A DNA stretch of 64,000 nt from Sporisorium sorghi (lineage: Eukaryota; Basidiomycota; Ustilaginomycetes; Ustilaginales; Ustilaginaceae): the NCBI GenBank assembly GCA_023212695.1, contig JALCCG010000020.1:62001-126000 (forward strand), in the 5' to 3' direction. Made by a program: the position numbers and the translations under genes. Below are positions 63,089-64,000 of the stretch, piece after piece. Under the pieces are notes generated by a model. That model was given only the letters and a program-made list of their open reading frames with translations, was not told the origin of the DNA and searched no databases. How positions within the stretch are numbered: position 1 is the stretch's first letter; each line of letters begins with the position of its first letter.

Positions 63089-64000
63089 TTGTATACAATC
63101 CTTATTGTGGACGATGAACCGATTGTGAGGGAAGGAATTCGAAACCGGATTCCGTGGGCAGAGCACGGCTTTGAATGTATTGGAGATTGCGAGAACGGCC
63201 GTGATGCATTGGAAGCTGTGAACCGGCTTCAACCGGACGTCGTGTTGACGGATATTCATATGCCGTATATGGATGGTCTGGAATTATCCCGACATATTAC
63301 GCAGCAGCACCCCAAGACCAAAATTATCATTTTGACCGGGTTTGACGATTTTGAATACGCCCAGCAGGCCGTGAAGCTGCAGGTGACGGATTTTATTTTG
63401 AAACCGGTTACATCCGCAGAGTTAAGAGAACTGCTGGATAAACTGAAGCTGGAAATGGATGAAGAGCGCGGACATGCAGAGCACCTGAAAAAACTCCGGC
63501 AGCAGTTGAACGAAAGCCTGGTTCTCCTCAAGGAACGTTTCCTGGAGCGACTGGCAACATCTCCGATGAAAATCACGGAGATTGAGAACAAGCTGACGTA
63601 TTTTGAAATTCCACTCCATGGCCCGTGTTATATAGCCATGCTGGCGGATATGGATGAACTCCGTTCTGATGAAGGGTATGTGGATCATGAGCTGCACGCT
63701 TTTGCCTTATACAATATCACTCAGGAGATATTAGCGGAGGAGCCGGGAGCAGCGGTCTTTCGGTATAAGGAGAACAAAGTCATGACTATTCTGTCCGGTC
63801 TTGGCGAGGAAGAGCTATACGCAAGGGCACAAGAACTGGCAGAGGAAATTCGCGTGTCTACGAAACGATTTATGAAATTCACCGTTACCTTAGGAATAGG
63901 AACGATCTGCTATCAGCTTCATGCGATACGTTATTCCTGTCGTGCCTCAGAGGCTGCGCTGGAATATCGGCTCCTGATGGGCCATGATCAGGTGGTCAGC
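63089..64000 (+). CDS. AraC-type response regulator (YesN-like), truncated by window end
   Basis: Open frame of 304 codons running off the right edge. TTG start 6 bases after GGGGGAGG. The N-terminal receiver shows ILIVDDEPIVREGIRNR, the phosphorylated Asp in VVLTDIHMPYMDG and Lys in FILKPVT. A coiled linker follows (about 130-160), then an extended central region like that of YesN/DegU-type AraC regulators; the helix-turn-helix should lie beyond the window. These partner with membrane LytS/YesM kinases next to sugar ABC transporters in paenibacilli. Confidence 0.88.
   Translation, partial: MYTILIVDDEPIVREGIRNRIPWAEHGFECIGDCENGRDALEAVNRLQPDVVLTDIHMPYMDGLELSRHITQQHPKTKIIILTGFDDFEYAQQAVKLQVTDFILKPVTSAELRELLDKLKLEMDEERGHAEHLKKLRQQLNESLVLLKERFLERLATSPMKITEIENKLTYFEIPLHGPCYIAMLADMDELRSDEGYVDHELHAFALYNITQEILAEEPGAAVFRYKENKVMTILSGLGEEELYARAQELAEEIRVSTKRFMKFTVTLGIGTICYQLHAIRYSCRASEAALEYRLLMGHDQVVS

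Overview
The window looks like a chromosomal segment of an aerobic, endospore-forming Gram-positive bacterium, most likely Paenibacillus or a close relative. The reasons are strong AGGAGG-type ribosome binding sites, frequent GTG and TTG starts, cre-like CcpA sites, Bacillus-type rhamnose and lactate genes, a c-di-AMP riboswitch before an NlpC/P60 hydrolase, and a two-component pair of the YhcYZ/AirSR type. I saw no rRNA, tRNA, CRISPR array, intact transposase or prophage. Most gene families are familiar; the accessory signal sits in a few places.

Layout. 1-5.1 kb: a TauE/SafE transporter, then a LacI regulator with an operator, followed by a Gfo/Idh/MocA - ThuA - Gfo/Idh/MocA sugar-oxidation cassette. 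5.4-11.3 kb: single genes (pentapeptide repeat protein, DUF2334/FG-GAP fusion, acetyltransferase, membrane-anchored thioredoxin, a Gly/Tyr-rich small protein, a multi-pass membrane protein). 11.7-13.0 kb: a small type VII secretion-associated set (WXG100 protein, two-helix membrane protein, DUF4176). 13.3-22.1 kb: L-rhamnose catabolism (rhaEW, rhaA, rhaB, rhaR) followed by lutABC. Together they can take rhamnose to DHAP plus lactaldehyde, lactate and finally pyruvate.

22.3-27.4 kb: a dienoyl-CoA-reductase-like SDR under a perfect cre match, an unlinked MurE-like ligase with an altered substrate motif, a sugar-dehydrogenase lipoprotein, and a SufR-like regulator divergent from a ferredoxin. 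27.4-28.9 kb: a gene-free repeat island. 28.9-40.0 kb: a ten-gene run of ROK regulator, asparaginase, five-gene peptide ABC importer, M17 aminopeptidase, CutC and ROK sugar kinase, suggesting uptake and dismantling of a peptide or glycopeptide. 40.3-43.7 kb: a DIP1984-like protein, a riboswitch-controlled cell-wall hydrolase, a stalk/GH18 protein and a 2Fe-2S ferredoxin. 44.0-49.7 kb: an AraC regulator divergent from a fucose operon (fucI, fucA, a rhamnulokinase-family kinase, fucU).

50.7-54.3 kb is the best candidate for an undescribed system. A strong promoter and near-perfect ribosome binding site precede a very short Cys-containing reading frame and a hairpin. A MauE/DoxX-like membrane redox protein, a membrane-anchored CxxC thioredoxin-like protein and a single-chain ABC exporter follow. 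This looks like a locus for making and exporting a small disulfide- or thioether-containing peptide. 54.6-64 kb: an amidase, an unknown protein, a CD3324-like DNA-binding protein, a 10-codon reading frame with a strong ribosome binding site, a GAF histidine kinase with four clustered cysteines and its response regulator, two FMN reductases flanking a VOC fusion protein, and the start of an AraC-type response regulator cut by the window end.
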